From Streptomyces sp. CNH099 (GTDB lineage Bacteria > Actinomycetota > Actinomycetes > Streptomycetales > Streptomycetaceae): 64,000 nt of DNA. The DNA is taken from the NCBI GenBank assembly GCA_000514715.1, contig AZWL01000021.1:124-64123 (forward strand). The letters are read 5' to 3'. This document shows positions 21,149 to 29,297 of this stretch, piece after piece. The notes beneath the pieces were generated by a model. The model was given only the letters and a program-made list of their open reading frames with translations. It was not told where the DNA came from and did no database searches. The position numbers and the translations under genes were made by a program. Numbering within the stretch: the first letter of the stretch is position 1; each line of letters begins with the position of its first letter.

Positions 21149-22171
21149 TCACGCCGCGGCGGGCGCCGGGCCCACCAGCTCCGACAGGACGTCCTCCATG
21201 GTGACGAAGCCCAGCACCCGCCCCTGGTCGCCGGTGACGGCGGCCAGGTGGCTGCCGGCGGCGCGCAGCGCGGTGAGCGTGTCGTCGAGCGGGGTGTCGA
21301 TGGCCACCCGGGTCACCGGGTGCAGCGCCGAGCGCGGGAACGGCGCGTCCCGCTCCGTCACCCCGAGGGTGTCCTTGATGTGCAGGTAGCCCAGCAGCAC
21401 CCCGCCGCCGTCGGTGACCGGGAAGCGGGAGAAGCCCGCCGCGGCGGCCAGCCGCTCCAGCCGGGCCGGGGTGACCGTGTCGTCGACGGCGGTCATGGTG
21501 CCCGCGGGCACCAGGATCTCGCCGACCGGCCGGGTGCCCAGCTCCAGCGCGTCCCGCAGCCGCTCGCCGTCGGCGGGCTGCAGCAGCCCGGCGCGGCTGG
21601 CGTCGGTGACCATCCGGGCGAGCTGGTCGTCGGTGAACACGGCGTCCACCTCGTCCTTCGGCTCCACCCGCAGCAGCTTCAGCAGCGCGTTCGCGACGGC
21701 GTTGACGCCGAAGACCACCGGGCGCAGCGCGCGGGTCATCGCGACCAGCGGCGGGCCGAGGAGCAGCGCCGTGGGCGCGGGCGCGGACAGCGCGATGTTC
21801 TTCGGGACCATCTCGCCGACGAGCATGTGCAGGTACGTCGCCACCGTCAGCGCGATCACGAACGCGATCGGGTGCACGGCGGCGTGCGGCACGTGCGCCG
21901 CCTCGAAGGCGGGCTCCAGCAGGTGCGCGATGGCCGGCTCCGCGACCGCGCCCAGCACCAGCGACGAGACGGTGATGCCCAGCTGGGCGGTGGCCATCAT
22001 CGCGGAGAGGTGCTCCAGGCCGTAGAGCGTGATCCGCGCCCGCCGGTGCCCGCGGCGGGCCCGCGGCTCGATCTGGCTGCGCCGTACGGAGATCATCGCG
22101 AACTCCGCGCCGACGAAGAAGGCATTGGTGACCAGCGTCAGGGCGCCGACCCACAGCTGCAGCGCGGTCAC
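21149..22171 (-). CDS. CNNM-type transmembrane protein with CBS pair
   Basis: A 340-residue membrane protein. The CNNM/DUF21 domain (about 1-175) has helices beginning LWVGALTLVTNAFFVGAEFAM and the conserved LGITVSSLVLG and GEMVPKN motifs. Two CBS motifs follow (about 200-330: VDDTVTPARLERLAAAAGFSRFPV and TPLDDTLTALRAAGSHLAAV). It lacks the C-terminal CorC/HlyC domain present in the upstream paralogue. The family is implicated in magnesium and possibly other cation efflux, with CBS domains sensing adenine nucleotides; older annotation calls them hemolysins. The GTG start overlaps the upstream gene's stop by four bases, so the two are co-translated and perhaps form a heteromer. Confidence 0.83.
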   Translation of the reverse strand: MTALQLWVGALTLVTNAFFVGAEFAMISVRRSQIEPRARRGHRRARITLYGLEHLSAMMATAQLGITVSSLVLGAVAEPAIAHLLEPAFEAAHVPHAAVHPIAFVIALTVATYLHMLVGEMVPKNIALSAPAPTALLLGPPLVAMTRALRPVVFGVNAVANALLKLLRVEPKDEVDAVFTDDQLARMVTDASRAGLLQPADGERLRDALELGTRPVGEILVPAGTMTAVDDTVTPARLERLAAAAGFSRFPVTDGGGVLLGYLHIKDTLGVTERDAPFPRSALHPVTRVAIDTPLDDTLTALRAAGSHLAAVTGDQGRVLGFVTMEDVLSELVGPAPAAA

Positions 22172-23583
22172 CGGCGCACCCCCTCGGCGGGCCGGCGCTG
22201 GTCGGGCGCGACGGCCCGGCGGGCCGCGGCGGCGCCGGCGTCCCCGGCCCCGCCGGCCGCCCCGGCGGCAGCTGCCGGGCTGCCGGCGGGAGCGGTGATG
22301 CGCACCCGGTCCGCCCGGTGGTGCTCGACGGCCAGGACCTCCAGCCGCCAGCCGCCGGGGTGCACCGCGTCGCCCGCGGCGGGGATGCGGGCCAGCGTCG
22401 TGGCGATCAGCCCGGCGACCGTCTCGTACGGCCCCTCCGGGGCGTCCAGGCCCAGCTCCGCGAGCTGGTCCAGACGGACGCTGCCGTCCGCCTCCCACGC
22501 GGGCCGGCCGTCCGGGCCGACGCCCGCCGGCTGCAGGTCGGGCAGCTCGACCGGGTCGTGCTCGTCGCGCACCTCGCCGACGACCTCCTCCACGATGTCC
22601 TCCATCGTGGCCACGCCCGCGGTGCCGCCGTACTCGTCGATGACCACGGCCATCGTGCGCCGCTCCCGCAGCCGCTCCAGCAGCCGGTCGGCGGGCAGCG
22701 TCTCGGGCACCAGCAGCGGCTCCGCGGCCAGCTCGGTGACCCCCGTCGCGGCCCGGGCGCGGGGTTCGAGGGCGAGCACGTCGCGGATGTGCACCGTGCC
22801 GACGACCTCGTCCAGGCTGTCGGCGTAGACGGGGAAGCGGGACAGGCCGGTGGCGTGGGCGAGGTTCGCGGCGTCGGCGGCGGTGGCACCGGCCTGCAGC
22901 GCCTTGACGTCGACGCGGGGCGTCATGACGTTCTCCGCGGTCAGCTCGTGCAGGTGCAGGGTGCGGACGAACAGCTCGGCGGAGTCCGCCTCCAGCGCGC
23001 CGCCCGCGGCGGAGTGCCGGGCCAGCGAGACCAGCTCGTCGGGCGTACGGGCCGAGGCCAGCTCCTCCGCGGGCTCCAGGCCGACGCGGCGCACGACGCC
23101 GTTCGCGGTGCTGTTCAGATGACGGATGAACGGGCCGAAGGCGGCGGTGAAGCCGCGCTGCGGCCCGGCGACCGCCTTCGCCACGGCCAGCGGCCGGGCG
23201 ATGGCCCAGTTCTTCGGGACCAGCTCGCCGATCACCATCAGCACCACCGTGGACAGCGCCACGCCCAGCACGGTCGCCACCGGCGACGCCGCGCCGCCGA
23301 GGCCGAGGGCCCGCAGCGGGCCGCGCAGCAGCGTGGCGAGCGAGGGCTCGGCGAGCATGCCGATGACCAGCGAGGTCACGGTGATGCCGAGCTGGGCGCC
23401 GGAGAGCTGGAGGGTCAGCCGGCGGACGGCCTTCAGGGCGCCTTCGGCGCCGCGCTCACCGGCGGCGGCGGCGCGCTCCAGGTCGCCGCGCTCCACGGTG
23501 GTCAGGGAGAACTCGGCCGCCACGAAGAGCGCGCAGGCCAGGGTCAGCGCCAGGGCGCCGAGCAGCAGGAGGATCTCGGTCAC
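22168..23583 (-). CDS. CNNM/CBS/CorC-HlyC membrane protein
   Basis: A 471-residue membrane protein, first gene of the pair. The N-terminal CNNM domain (about 1-190) shows LFVAAEFSLTTVERGDLE, LGITVTSLVIG and MVIGELVPKNWAI. Two CBS motifs follow (about 205-330: VMTPRVDVKALQAGATAADA and MAVVIDEYGGTAGVATMEDI). A CorC_HlyC domain covers about 355-440 (DGSVRLDQLAELGLDAPEGP then YETVAGLIATTLARIP). The likely role is divalent-cation (Mg2+/Co2+) homeostasis at the plasma membrane, inferred from the family. The GTG start is at 23583. The 243-base upstream spacer contains presumed promoters for this gene and little else. Confidence 0.85.
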   Translation of the reverse strand: MTEILLLLGALALTLACALFVAAEFSLTTVERGDLERAAAAGERGAEGALKAVRRLTLQLSGAQLGITVTSLVIGMLAEPSLATLLRGPLRALGLGGAASPVATVLGVALSTVVLMVIGELVPKNWAIARPLAVAKAVAGPQRGFTAAFGPFIRHLNSTANGVVRRVGLEPAEELASARTPDELVSLARHSAAGGALEADSAELFVRTLHLHELTAENVMTPRVDVKALQAGATAADAANLAHATGLSRFPVYADSLDEVVGTVHIRDVLALEPRARAATGVTELAAEPLLVPETLPADRLLERLRERRTMAVVIDEYGGTAGVATMEDIVEEVVGEVRDEHDPVELPDLQPAGVGPDGRPAWEADGSVRLDQLAELGLDAPEGPYETVAGLIATTLARIPAAGDAVHPGGWRLEVLAVEHHRADRVRITAPAGSPAAAAGAAGGAGDAGAAAARRAVAPDQRRPAEGVRR

Positions 23584-23826
23584 CGTGCCACCCCCGCCCT
23601 GTCACTCGTCGTCCGGCGGGCTGTGGCACGGCTGGTACTGGGAGGTTCGCCCATTGCGGGTCCGCTGCTCCTTCGTGGTCGTCGGCGGGGATGTCCGGGA
23701 GTGCTCGTACACAGAGTCTCCGACATCAGGGTAAAGGGATGGTAAACCGGCTTGCGCGCCCGTGACCAGGCGCGGGCCGCGGTGCCCGGTCCGCGGCAGG
23801 CGCACGTGCCGCAGGCCGCGGCGGGC

Positions 23827-24786
23827 TCAGGTGGACATCAGCGGGTTGTCGTTGCGGTGCAGCCAGCGCAGATACGTCTCCGTGGCGCCGGCCGCCTCGC
23901 GGTAGGCGTCCTCCAGCGCGGTGTAGACGGCGTGGAACTCGCCGTCGGTGGTCGACGCCGCCCGGGCGGCGAGCAGCAGCCGTACGGTCAGCGGGTCGCC
24001 GCGCAGCGGCCTGATCGCCATGCCGGGGCGCGGGGTCGAGGTGGGCTGGCACGGGGCGACGGCGACCCCGGCCCGTACCAGGTCGGCGCCCGTCAGGTAG
24101 TCGCCCTGGATGACCCGCAGCTCCAGGCCGGCGCTGGCGAACATCCGGCGGATGCCGTGCCACTCGCCGTCGACGTGCGGGTCGACGACCCACGGGTGCC
24201 CGCACAGGTCGGCGAGCGCCACCTCCTCGCGCTCGGCCGCCGGGTGCGCCGCGGGCAGGGCGACGAACTGCGGCTCGCGCCACAGCAGCGTGCGCTGGCC
24301 GACGCCGTCCGGCACGCGCAGCGGGCAGCCGGTGACCTCGTGCACGAACGCGACGTCGAGCTGGCCGTCGGCGACCATCCGCAGCAGCGAGTTGGGCGAG
24401 GGGTCGACGCGGATGGAGACGTCCGTGGCCGGGAACCGGCCGCGCAGCCGGCACAGCCAGCCGGCCACGGCGCGGTTCGCGGTGCTGCCGAGCCGCAGCC
24501 GCGGCCCGCTCTCCCGCGCGCGTGCCTCCTCGCGCGCCTCGCTGACCAGGGTGGTCATCTCGGCGACGATCGGCCGGGCCCGGGCGGTGACGGAGCGGCC
24601 GAGCGGGGTCGGGCGGCAGCCCGAGCGGTCGCGTACGAACAGCCGGCCGCCCACGGCCCGTTCGATGCGGTTCAGCTGGGCCGTCAGGGACGGCTGGGAG
24701 ACGCCGAGCCACCTGGCCGCCCCGTGCACGCTTCCGGCGTCGGTGATCGCGCACAGCGCCCGCAGATGCCTCAACTCCAGCTCCAC
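23827..24786 (-). CDS. LysR-type regulator next to snapalysin gene
   Basis: A 319-residue LysR regulator. The N-terminal winged HTH (about 1-60) reads ELRHLRALCAITDAGSVHGA then ARWLGVSQPSLTAQLNRIE; the rest is a substrate-binding-like effector domain (about 88-295). It is divergent from a snapalysin gene across 180 bases, the arrangement known for Streptomyces snpA/snpR, in which the LysR protein activates the metalloprotease gene. Activation of the neighbour and self-repression are therefore the likely roles, inferred from context. The start is a GTG at 24786 without an obvious Shine-Dalgarno sequence, so the mRNA may be leaderless or have a weak site. Confidence 0.85.
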   Translation of the reverse strand: MELELRHLRALCAITDAGSVHGAARWLGVSQPSLTAQLNRIERAVGGRLFVRDRSGCRPTPLGRSVTARARPIVAEMTTLVSEAREEARARESGPRLRLGSTANRAVAGWLCRLRGRFPATDVSIRVDPSPNSLLRMVADGQLDVAFVHEVTGCPLRVPDGVGQRTLLWREPQFVALPAAHPAAEREEVALADLCGHPWVVDPHVDGEWHGIRRMFASAGLELRVIQGDYLTGADLVRAGVAVAPCQPTSTPRPGMAIRPLRGDPLTVRLLLAARAASTTDGEFHAVYTALEDAYREAAGATETYLRWLHRNDNPLMST

Positions 24787-24966
24787 GGGGGGAGCATAGC
24801 CGCAGCTACTTGTCAGGGGCACTACACATATGCGCCGATCCGCCCCGGCCGCGGGCCGGCGGGCGGGATCGTGCGCCGCTATCACCGGATGACATCTGCC
24901 CCCGGCCGCCCCTCCGCCCGCAGACTCCTCACCGACCGACCAATCGTTCGTGAGGAGCGACCCCCC
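24787..24966. promoter_or_regulatory. Divergent LysR/snapalysin promoter region
   Basis: A 180-base spacer that should contain the LysR boxes and two promoters. AT-rich islands suitable for T-N11-A type sites are around 24805-24835 (TTGTCAGGGGCACTACACAT) and 24879-24893 (GCTATCACCGGATGACAT). The exact operator cannot be fixed by eye. Confidence 0.45.
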
Positions 24967-25596
24967 ATGAAACTCTCCGGAAGACTGGTCTCCGCCGCCC
25001 TGGGCCTCGGCCTGGCGCTCACCGGCCTGGCCGCCTCCCCGGCGCCCGCGGCCGACCACCACGACCGGCAGCCGGCGCGGGCCACCGCGTCCGCGGCGTA
25101 CGTCGGGCACGACCGCGAGCAGCAGGCCGAGAACCGGGCCTTCTTCGAGATGATCCGGGAGAAGGCGCGCGAGAAGCAGGCGGCCGAGCCCGGCTTCCAG
25201 GCCGTCACCATCACGTACAACGACGCCGGCGCACCCAGCTACCAGGGTGACATAGCCCGGAGCACGCAGATCTGGAACGACGCCACCACCAACATCACCC
25301 TGGCGGAGACCTCCGGCAGCGGCGACTTCAGCTACCGGCAGGGCAACGACCCGCGCGGCAGCCACGCCGTGACGGACGGACGCGGCCACGGCTACGTCTT
25401 CCTGGACCTCCGCCAGACCCAGGTGTACTACTCCCTGCGCGTCGTCGCCCACGAGACCGGGCACATCCTCGGCCTGCCGGACAACTACAGCGGCCCGTGC
25501 AGCGAGCTGATGTCCGGCGGCGGCCCCGGGCCGTCCTGCACGAACGCCTACCCGAACGCGTACGAGGCCGCCCGCGTGGACCGCAACTTCGGCTGA
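24967..25596 (+). CDS. Snapalysin family zinc endopeptidase (M7)
   Basis: A 209-residue secreted precursor: Sec signal peptide at 1-29 (cleavage near PAPAA), a propeptide to about residue 75, and a small catalytic domain. The metzincin zinc motif HETGHILGLPD is at residues 162-172, with His162, His166 and Asp172 as ligands and Glu163 as catalytic base; the Asp third ligand is the distinguishing mark of snapalysin. Cys178 and Cys191 probably form the family's single disulfide. It degrades milk and similar proteins with preference for aromatic residues at P1'. ATG 24967 follows GAGGAGCGA. The divergent LysR gene is the probable activator. Confidence 0.92.
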   Translation: MKLSGRLVSAALGLGLALTGLAASPAPAADHHDRQPARATASAAYVGHDREQQAENRAFFEMIREKAREKQAAEPGFQAVTITYNDAGAPSYQGDIARSTQIWNDATTNITLAETSGSGDFSYRQGNDPRGSHAVTDGRGHGYVFLDLRQTQVYYSLRVVAHETGHILGLPDNYSGPCSELMSGGGPGPSCTNAYPNAYEAARVDRNFG

Positions 25597-25827
25597 CGTG
25601 ACGATGCACGGCACCGCCGGCCGAACCGGCTCCGGCCGTGCCCGGTCCCGGCCCCACCCGGGACCGGCGGGGCCGCCGTCCGCGGGCGCACGGCCCGGCG
25701 GACGGCGGCCCGGCCGCGCCCGCCCCGAGGCTCCGGGGCGGGCGCGGCGCGCGTCCGGCCGCCCGGCCCGTCCGGCCGCCCGGGGCCGGCGCGCGCCCGC
25801 GGCCCTGCGGCCGGTGGGGGCGGGGCC

Positions 25828-27672
25828 CTACGGCCAGTAGGCGTTGAAGTTCCGGCTGAACTCCCAGTCGTTGAACCGGTCCCAGTTGATCGACCAGGTC
25901 ATCAGCCCGCGCATGTCCGGCCAGGTGCCGTGCGTCCGGTACGAGCCGCAGCCGGTGCCCTTCGTCAGGCAGTCCAGCGTCCTGGTCACCTCGCCCGGCG
26001 GCGTGTACCCGTTGCCGGCCTGCGTGCTGGCCGGCATCCCGATGGCCACCTGGTCGGGGCGCAGCGCCGGGAAGAACCGCTCGGCGTCGCCCGCGACCGG
26101 GAAGCCGGTGAGCAGCATGTCCGTCATCGCGATGTGGAAGTCGGCGCCGCCCATGGTGTGGTACTGGTCGTCCAGCCCCATGATCGGGCCGGAGTTGTAG
26201 TCCTGGACGTGCAGCAGCGTCAGCGAGTCGCGCAGCGCGTGGATCACCGGCAGGTACGCCCCGCAGCGCGGGTCCTGGCCGCCCCACTGCCCGGTGCCGT
26301 AGAACTGGTAGCCCATCTGCACGAAGAACGTCTCCGGCGCCATCGTCAGCACGAAGCTCTCGCCGTACCGCGCCTTGAGCGACTTCAGCGCCGAGATCAG
26401 GTTGACGATCACCGGGGTGGTCGGGTTCCGGAAGTCGGTGTCGTCGGCGTTCAGGGACAGCGAGTGGCCCTCGAAGTCGATGTCGACGCCGTCCAGCCCG
26501 TACTCGTCGACGATGCCGCCGACCGACCGGACGAACGCGTCGCGCGCGGCCGTGCTGGTGAGCTGGACCTGGCCGTTCTGGCCGCCGATGGAGAGCAGCA
26601 CCTTCTTGCCCGCGGCCCGCTTGGCCGCGATCGCCGCCTTGAACTCCGCCTCCGACTCCACGTTCGGGCACTCGGCCCGCGGGCAGAGCCGGAAGCGGAT
26701 GTCGCCGGAGGTCGCCGACGTGGGCTCGCCGAAGGCGAGGTTGACGACGTCCCAGCTGTCGGGCACGTCCGCGAGCCGGGTGTAGCCGGAGCCGTTGGCG
26801 AAGCCGGCGTGCAGGTAGCCGACGAGGGCGTGCGGCGGGAGGGTGCCGCCGGGGCCGCCGCCGTCGCGGGTGGTGGCGCTGACGGCGGCGGACTTCGCGG
26901 ACTCGCCGGCGGCGTTGGTGGCGGTCACCTCGAAGCGGTACGTGGTCGCGGGGGTCAGCCCGGTGAGGGTGGCGGAGGTGCCGGTCACGGAGGTCGCGCG
27001 GGCGCCGTCGCGGTAGACGGTGTAGCCGGTCGCGCCGCTCACCGCGCTCCAGGAGAGCGAGACGGAGGTGGCGGTGGCGGAGTCGGCCGACAGGCCGGCG
27101 GGGGCGGCGGGGACGGTGCCGGGGTCGCCGCCGGGGCCGGTGAGGGTGAGGTCGTCGGCGTGGTAGGCGGGCTGGCCGTACCAGCCGTGGGTGTAGACCG
27201 TCACCGAGGTGGTGTCCGGGCCGGTGGTGAAGGACGTGCTCAGCTCGGTCCAGCCGGCGGCGGACGCGGTCCAGTCCGAGACGTCCGCGGTGCCGGTGCC
27301 GCGGGCGCCGAGGTAGGCGTACGAACCCTGCACCCAGCCGCTCAGCGCGTACCGCGAGTCGGGCCGTACGGAGACGGTCTGGGTGCACTCGCCGCGGTCG
27401 CCGCCGGCCGGCTGGACCCTGAGCGCGGACGTGCCGGAGCGCACCGGGCTGGAGACCGCCGAGCCGCTGCCGGCGGAGCAGTTCCAGCCGTCGAGGCCGG
27501 CCTCGATGCCGCCGTTGCGGAGCAGGTTGGGCTCGGCGGCGGCCTCGGGTGCGGTGGCGCCGGCGGCGGTGCCGGAGAGCACACCGGCCAGCAGCGCGAG
27601 TGCGGCGATCAGGGCCGCGAGGGATGCGGCGGGGCGGGAGCGGGGTCTGGGCGGGCGCGGGGAACGGTCCAC
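25828..27672 (-). CDS. Secreted GH18 chitinase with carbohydrate-binding and FnIII modules
   Basis: A 614-residue modular enzyme. Signal peptide about 1-45; beta-sandwich carbohydrate-binding module about 48-180 (NLLRNGGIEAGLDGWNCSAG); fibronectin type III about 188-268; GH18 barrel about 282-614. The substrate strand SIGG is at 361-364 and the catalytic DGVDIDFE ends with Glu401, both intact. Downstream QMGYQFYG and the terminal TWSINWDR are typical of Streptomyces family-18 chitinases that release chitobiose by substrate-assisted retention. The 231 bases after the stop contain several G/C hairpins. A palindromic DasR-type site 57 bases upstream of the start indicates control by GlcNAc status. 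Confidence 0.92.
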   Translation of the reverse strand: MDRSPRPPRPRSRPAASLAALIAALALLAGVLSGTAAGATAPEAAAEPNLLRNGGIEAGLDGWNCSAGSGSAVSSPVRSGTSALRVQPAGGDRGECTQTVSVRPDSRYALSGWVQGSYAYLGARGTGTADVSDWTASAAGWTELSTSFTTGPDTTSVTVYTHGWYGQPAYHADDLTLTGPGGDPGTVPAAPAGLSADSATATSVSLSWSAVSGATGYTVYRDGARATSVTGTSATLTGLTPATTYRFEVTATNAAGESAKSAAVSATTRDGGGPGGTLPPHALVGYLHAGFANGSGYTRLADVPDSWDVVNLAFGEPTSATSGDIRFRLCPRAECPNVESEAEFKAAIAAKRAAGKKVLLSIGGQNGQVQLTSTAARDAFVRSVGGIVDEYGLDGVDIDFEGHSLSLNADDTDFRNPTTPVIVNLISALKSLKARYGESFVLTMAPETFFVQMGYQFYGTGQWGGQDPRCGAYLPVIHALRDSLTLLHVQDYNSGPIMGLDDQYHTMGGADFHIAMTDMLLTGFPVAGDAERFFPALRPDQVAIGMPASTQAGNGYTPPGEVTRTLDCLTKGTGCGSYRTHGTWPDMRGLMTWSINWDRFNDWEFSRNFNAYWP

Positions 27673-27728
27673 AACTGCCTCCGGGTCTCGGGAGGTCGGG
27701 GCCTGGCTGGGGAAGCGCGGGGGACACG

Positions 27729-27742
27729 TTGGTCCAGACCAA
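27729..27742. promoter_or_regulatory. DasR-type operator (dre) of the chitinase gene
   Basis: TTGGTCCAGACCAA is a perfect inverted repeat around CA and matches the core of the dre consensus (TGGTCTAGACCA) except for one C/T difference. TGGTCCAGACC is also the sequence of the classical direct repeats in Streptomyces chitinase promoters. It lies 57 bases upstream of the chitinase ATG, at promoter distance. Confidence 0.75.
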
Positions 27743-27768
27743 TAGTGATGTCAAGGGGACGCGTGCAC

Positions 27769-27805
27769 GTCGGGGCGCGCACGCCGTCCGCGTGCGCGCC
27801 CCGAC
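27769..27805 (-). terminator. Strong hairpin downstream of the DUF2252 gene
   Basis: GTCGGGGCGCGCACGC pairs perfectly with GCGTGCGCGCCCCGAC (16 bp) around a 5-base loop. It lies 70 bases beyond the DUF2252 stop in its direction of transcription and upstream of the chitinase promoter, which it would insulate. Confidence 0.65.
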
Positions 27806-27825
27806 TCCCGCCGTGTTCCGGGCCG

Positions 27826-27872
27826 TTCCGTGGTGCTCCGTGGTGTTCTGTGCCGTCCCGTGGTGTTCCGCT
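27826..27872. repeat. Degenerate 10-bp tandem repeat
   Basis: Successive units TTCCGTGGTG, CTCCGTGGTG, TTCTGTGCCG, TCCCGTGGTG and a partial TTCCGCTG run right up to the DUF2252 stop codon. The region is non-coding and the unit is close to one helical turn; it looks like slippage-derived filler. Confidence 0.5.
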
Positions 27873-27874
27873 GT

Positions 27875-29206
27875 TCAGAGGCCGGCGATGCGCCCGTTGC
27901 GGAAGAGGTCGACGAAGATCTGGTGGTCGGCGCGGGCCCGTGCGCCGTAGTCGTGCGCGAAGTCCACCAGCATCTCGGTGAACCCGTCGGCGTCCGCCGA
28001 GATCGCCGCGTCGATCGCCCGCTCGGTCGAGAACGGCACCAGCGAGTGCCCGCTCTCCTCCACGTCCGCCGCCGCGTGCATGGTGGCGGTGGCCCGGCCC
28101 AGGTCGCCCACGACGGCCGTGGCCTGCTCCGGGTCGTCGATGTCCGACCAGTCCAGGTCCACCGCGTACGGCGACACCTCCGCGACCAGCTGCCCCGCCC
28201 CGTCCAGCTCGGTCCAGCCCAGCCACGGGTCGGACGCGGCCTGCAGCGCGCGCTGCGAGATCACCGTGCGGTGCCCCTCGTGGCGGAAGTAGCCGCTGAT
28301 CGCCGGGTCGGTGACGTGCCGGGCGACCGCCGGCGTCTGACCGCGCTTCATGTAGATGACGATGTCGTTCTCCAGGGCGTCGCTGTGCCCTTCGAGAAGG
28401 ATGTTGTACGACGGCAGCCCCGCGCTGCCGATGCCGACGCCCCGGCGGCCGACGACGTCCTTCACGCGGTAGGCGTCCGGCCGCGGCTCCCGGCCGCCGG
28501 GCGGCAGCGTCTCCAGATAGGCGTCGAAGGCGTCGAGCACCCGGGAGCGGGTGGCCGCGTCCAGCTCGACGGCCCCGCCGCCGGCGGTGAAGCGGCGCTC
28601 GTAGTCCCGTACCTCCGTCATGGAGTCCAGCAGCCCGACGCGGGTGTGCGCGCGGGCGGCGCGCAGCGCGCCCAGCAGCGGGCCGGTGGCGGTGTCGAGG
28701 GTGAAGGGCGGCACCTCGTCGTCCTTGGCGCCGGTGGCGAGGGCGCGGGTGCGCTCGCGGTAGGCGTCGGCGTAGGCGCGGACGAGGCCGGAGATCTGCC
28801 CGTCGCTGAGCGCCTTGGTGTAGCCGATGAGCGCGAGCGAGCCGGCCAGCCGCTTCACGTCCCAGGTGAACGGGCCGACGAACGCCTCGTCGAAGTCGTT
28901 GACGTTGAAGACCAGCCGGCCGTTGGCGTCCATGTACGTGCCGAAGTTCTCGGCGTGCAGGTCGCCGTGGATCCACACCCGGGCGGTCTGCTCGGTCAGG
29001 AACGGGTCGCCGCGCCCGCCCGCCGCCTGCAGGTCGTGGTAATAGAGGCAGGCGGTGCCGCGGTAGAAGGCGAACGCCGAGGCGGCCATCTTGCGGAACT
29101 TCAGCCGGAAGGCCGCCGGGTCGGCGGCGAGCAGTTCGCCGAATGCGGAGTCGAAGACGGCGAGTATCTCCTCGCCGCGCTGAGCGTCCTTGGAGTCCGT
29201 GACCAT
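27875..29206 (-). CDS. DUF2252 family protein
   Basis: A 443-residue cytosolic protein of normal DUF2252 length. Signature blocks are FYRGTACLYYHDL near the N-terminus, RVWIHGDLHAENFGTYMDAN and FNVNDFDEAFVGPFTWDVKR in the first third, and NILLEGHSDALENDIVIYMK centrally. The HGDLHxENF and NDFDE motifs resemble the catalytic loop and metal-binding segments of aminoglycoside-phosphotransferase/kinase-like folds, so a small-molecule or protein kinase-like activity is plausible, but the function is not established. ATG 29206 is preferred over a longer reading that adds a Pro/Arg-rich extension. It is the only gene between two strong hairpins. Confidence 0.8.
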   Translation of the reverse strand: MVTDSKDAQRGEEILAVFDSAFGELLAADPAAFRLKFRKMAASAFAFYRGTACLYYHDLQAAGGRGDPFLTEQTARVWIHGDLHAENFGTYMDANGRLVFNVNDFDEAFVGPFTWDVKRLAGSLALIGYTKALSDGQISGLVRAYADAYRERTRALATGAKDDEVPPFTLDTATGPLLGALRAARAHTRVGLLDSMTEVRDYERRFTAGGGAVELDAATRSRVLDAFDAYLETLPPGGREPRPDAYRVKDVVGRRGVGIGSAGLPSYNILLEGHSDALENDIVIYMKRGQTPAVARHVTDPAISGYFRHEGHRTVISQRALQAASDPWLGWTELDGAGQLVAEVSPYAVDLDWSDIDDPEQATAVVGDLGRATATMHAAADVEESGHSLVPFSTERAIDAAISADADGFTEMLVDFAHDYGARARADHQIFVDLFRNGRIAGL

Positions 29207-29250
29207 GCGGCTCACGATACCGGCGCGCCCCCGCCGGACCGGGGGGCGGA

Positions 29251-29294
29251 ACCGGGGCGGGCGCGCGCCCCCGAGCACGCGCGCCCGCCCCGGT
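29251..29294 (-). terminator. 17-bp stem terminator after the PIG-L gene
   Basis: ACCGGGGCGGGCGCGCG and its exact complement flank a 10-base loop, ending four bases before the PIG-L stop codon on the minus strand. Confidence 0.7.
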
Positions 29295-29297
29295 GCG

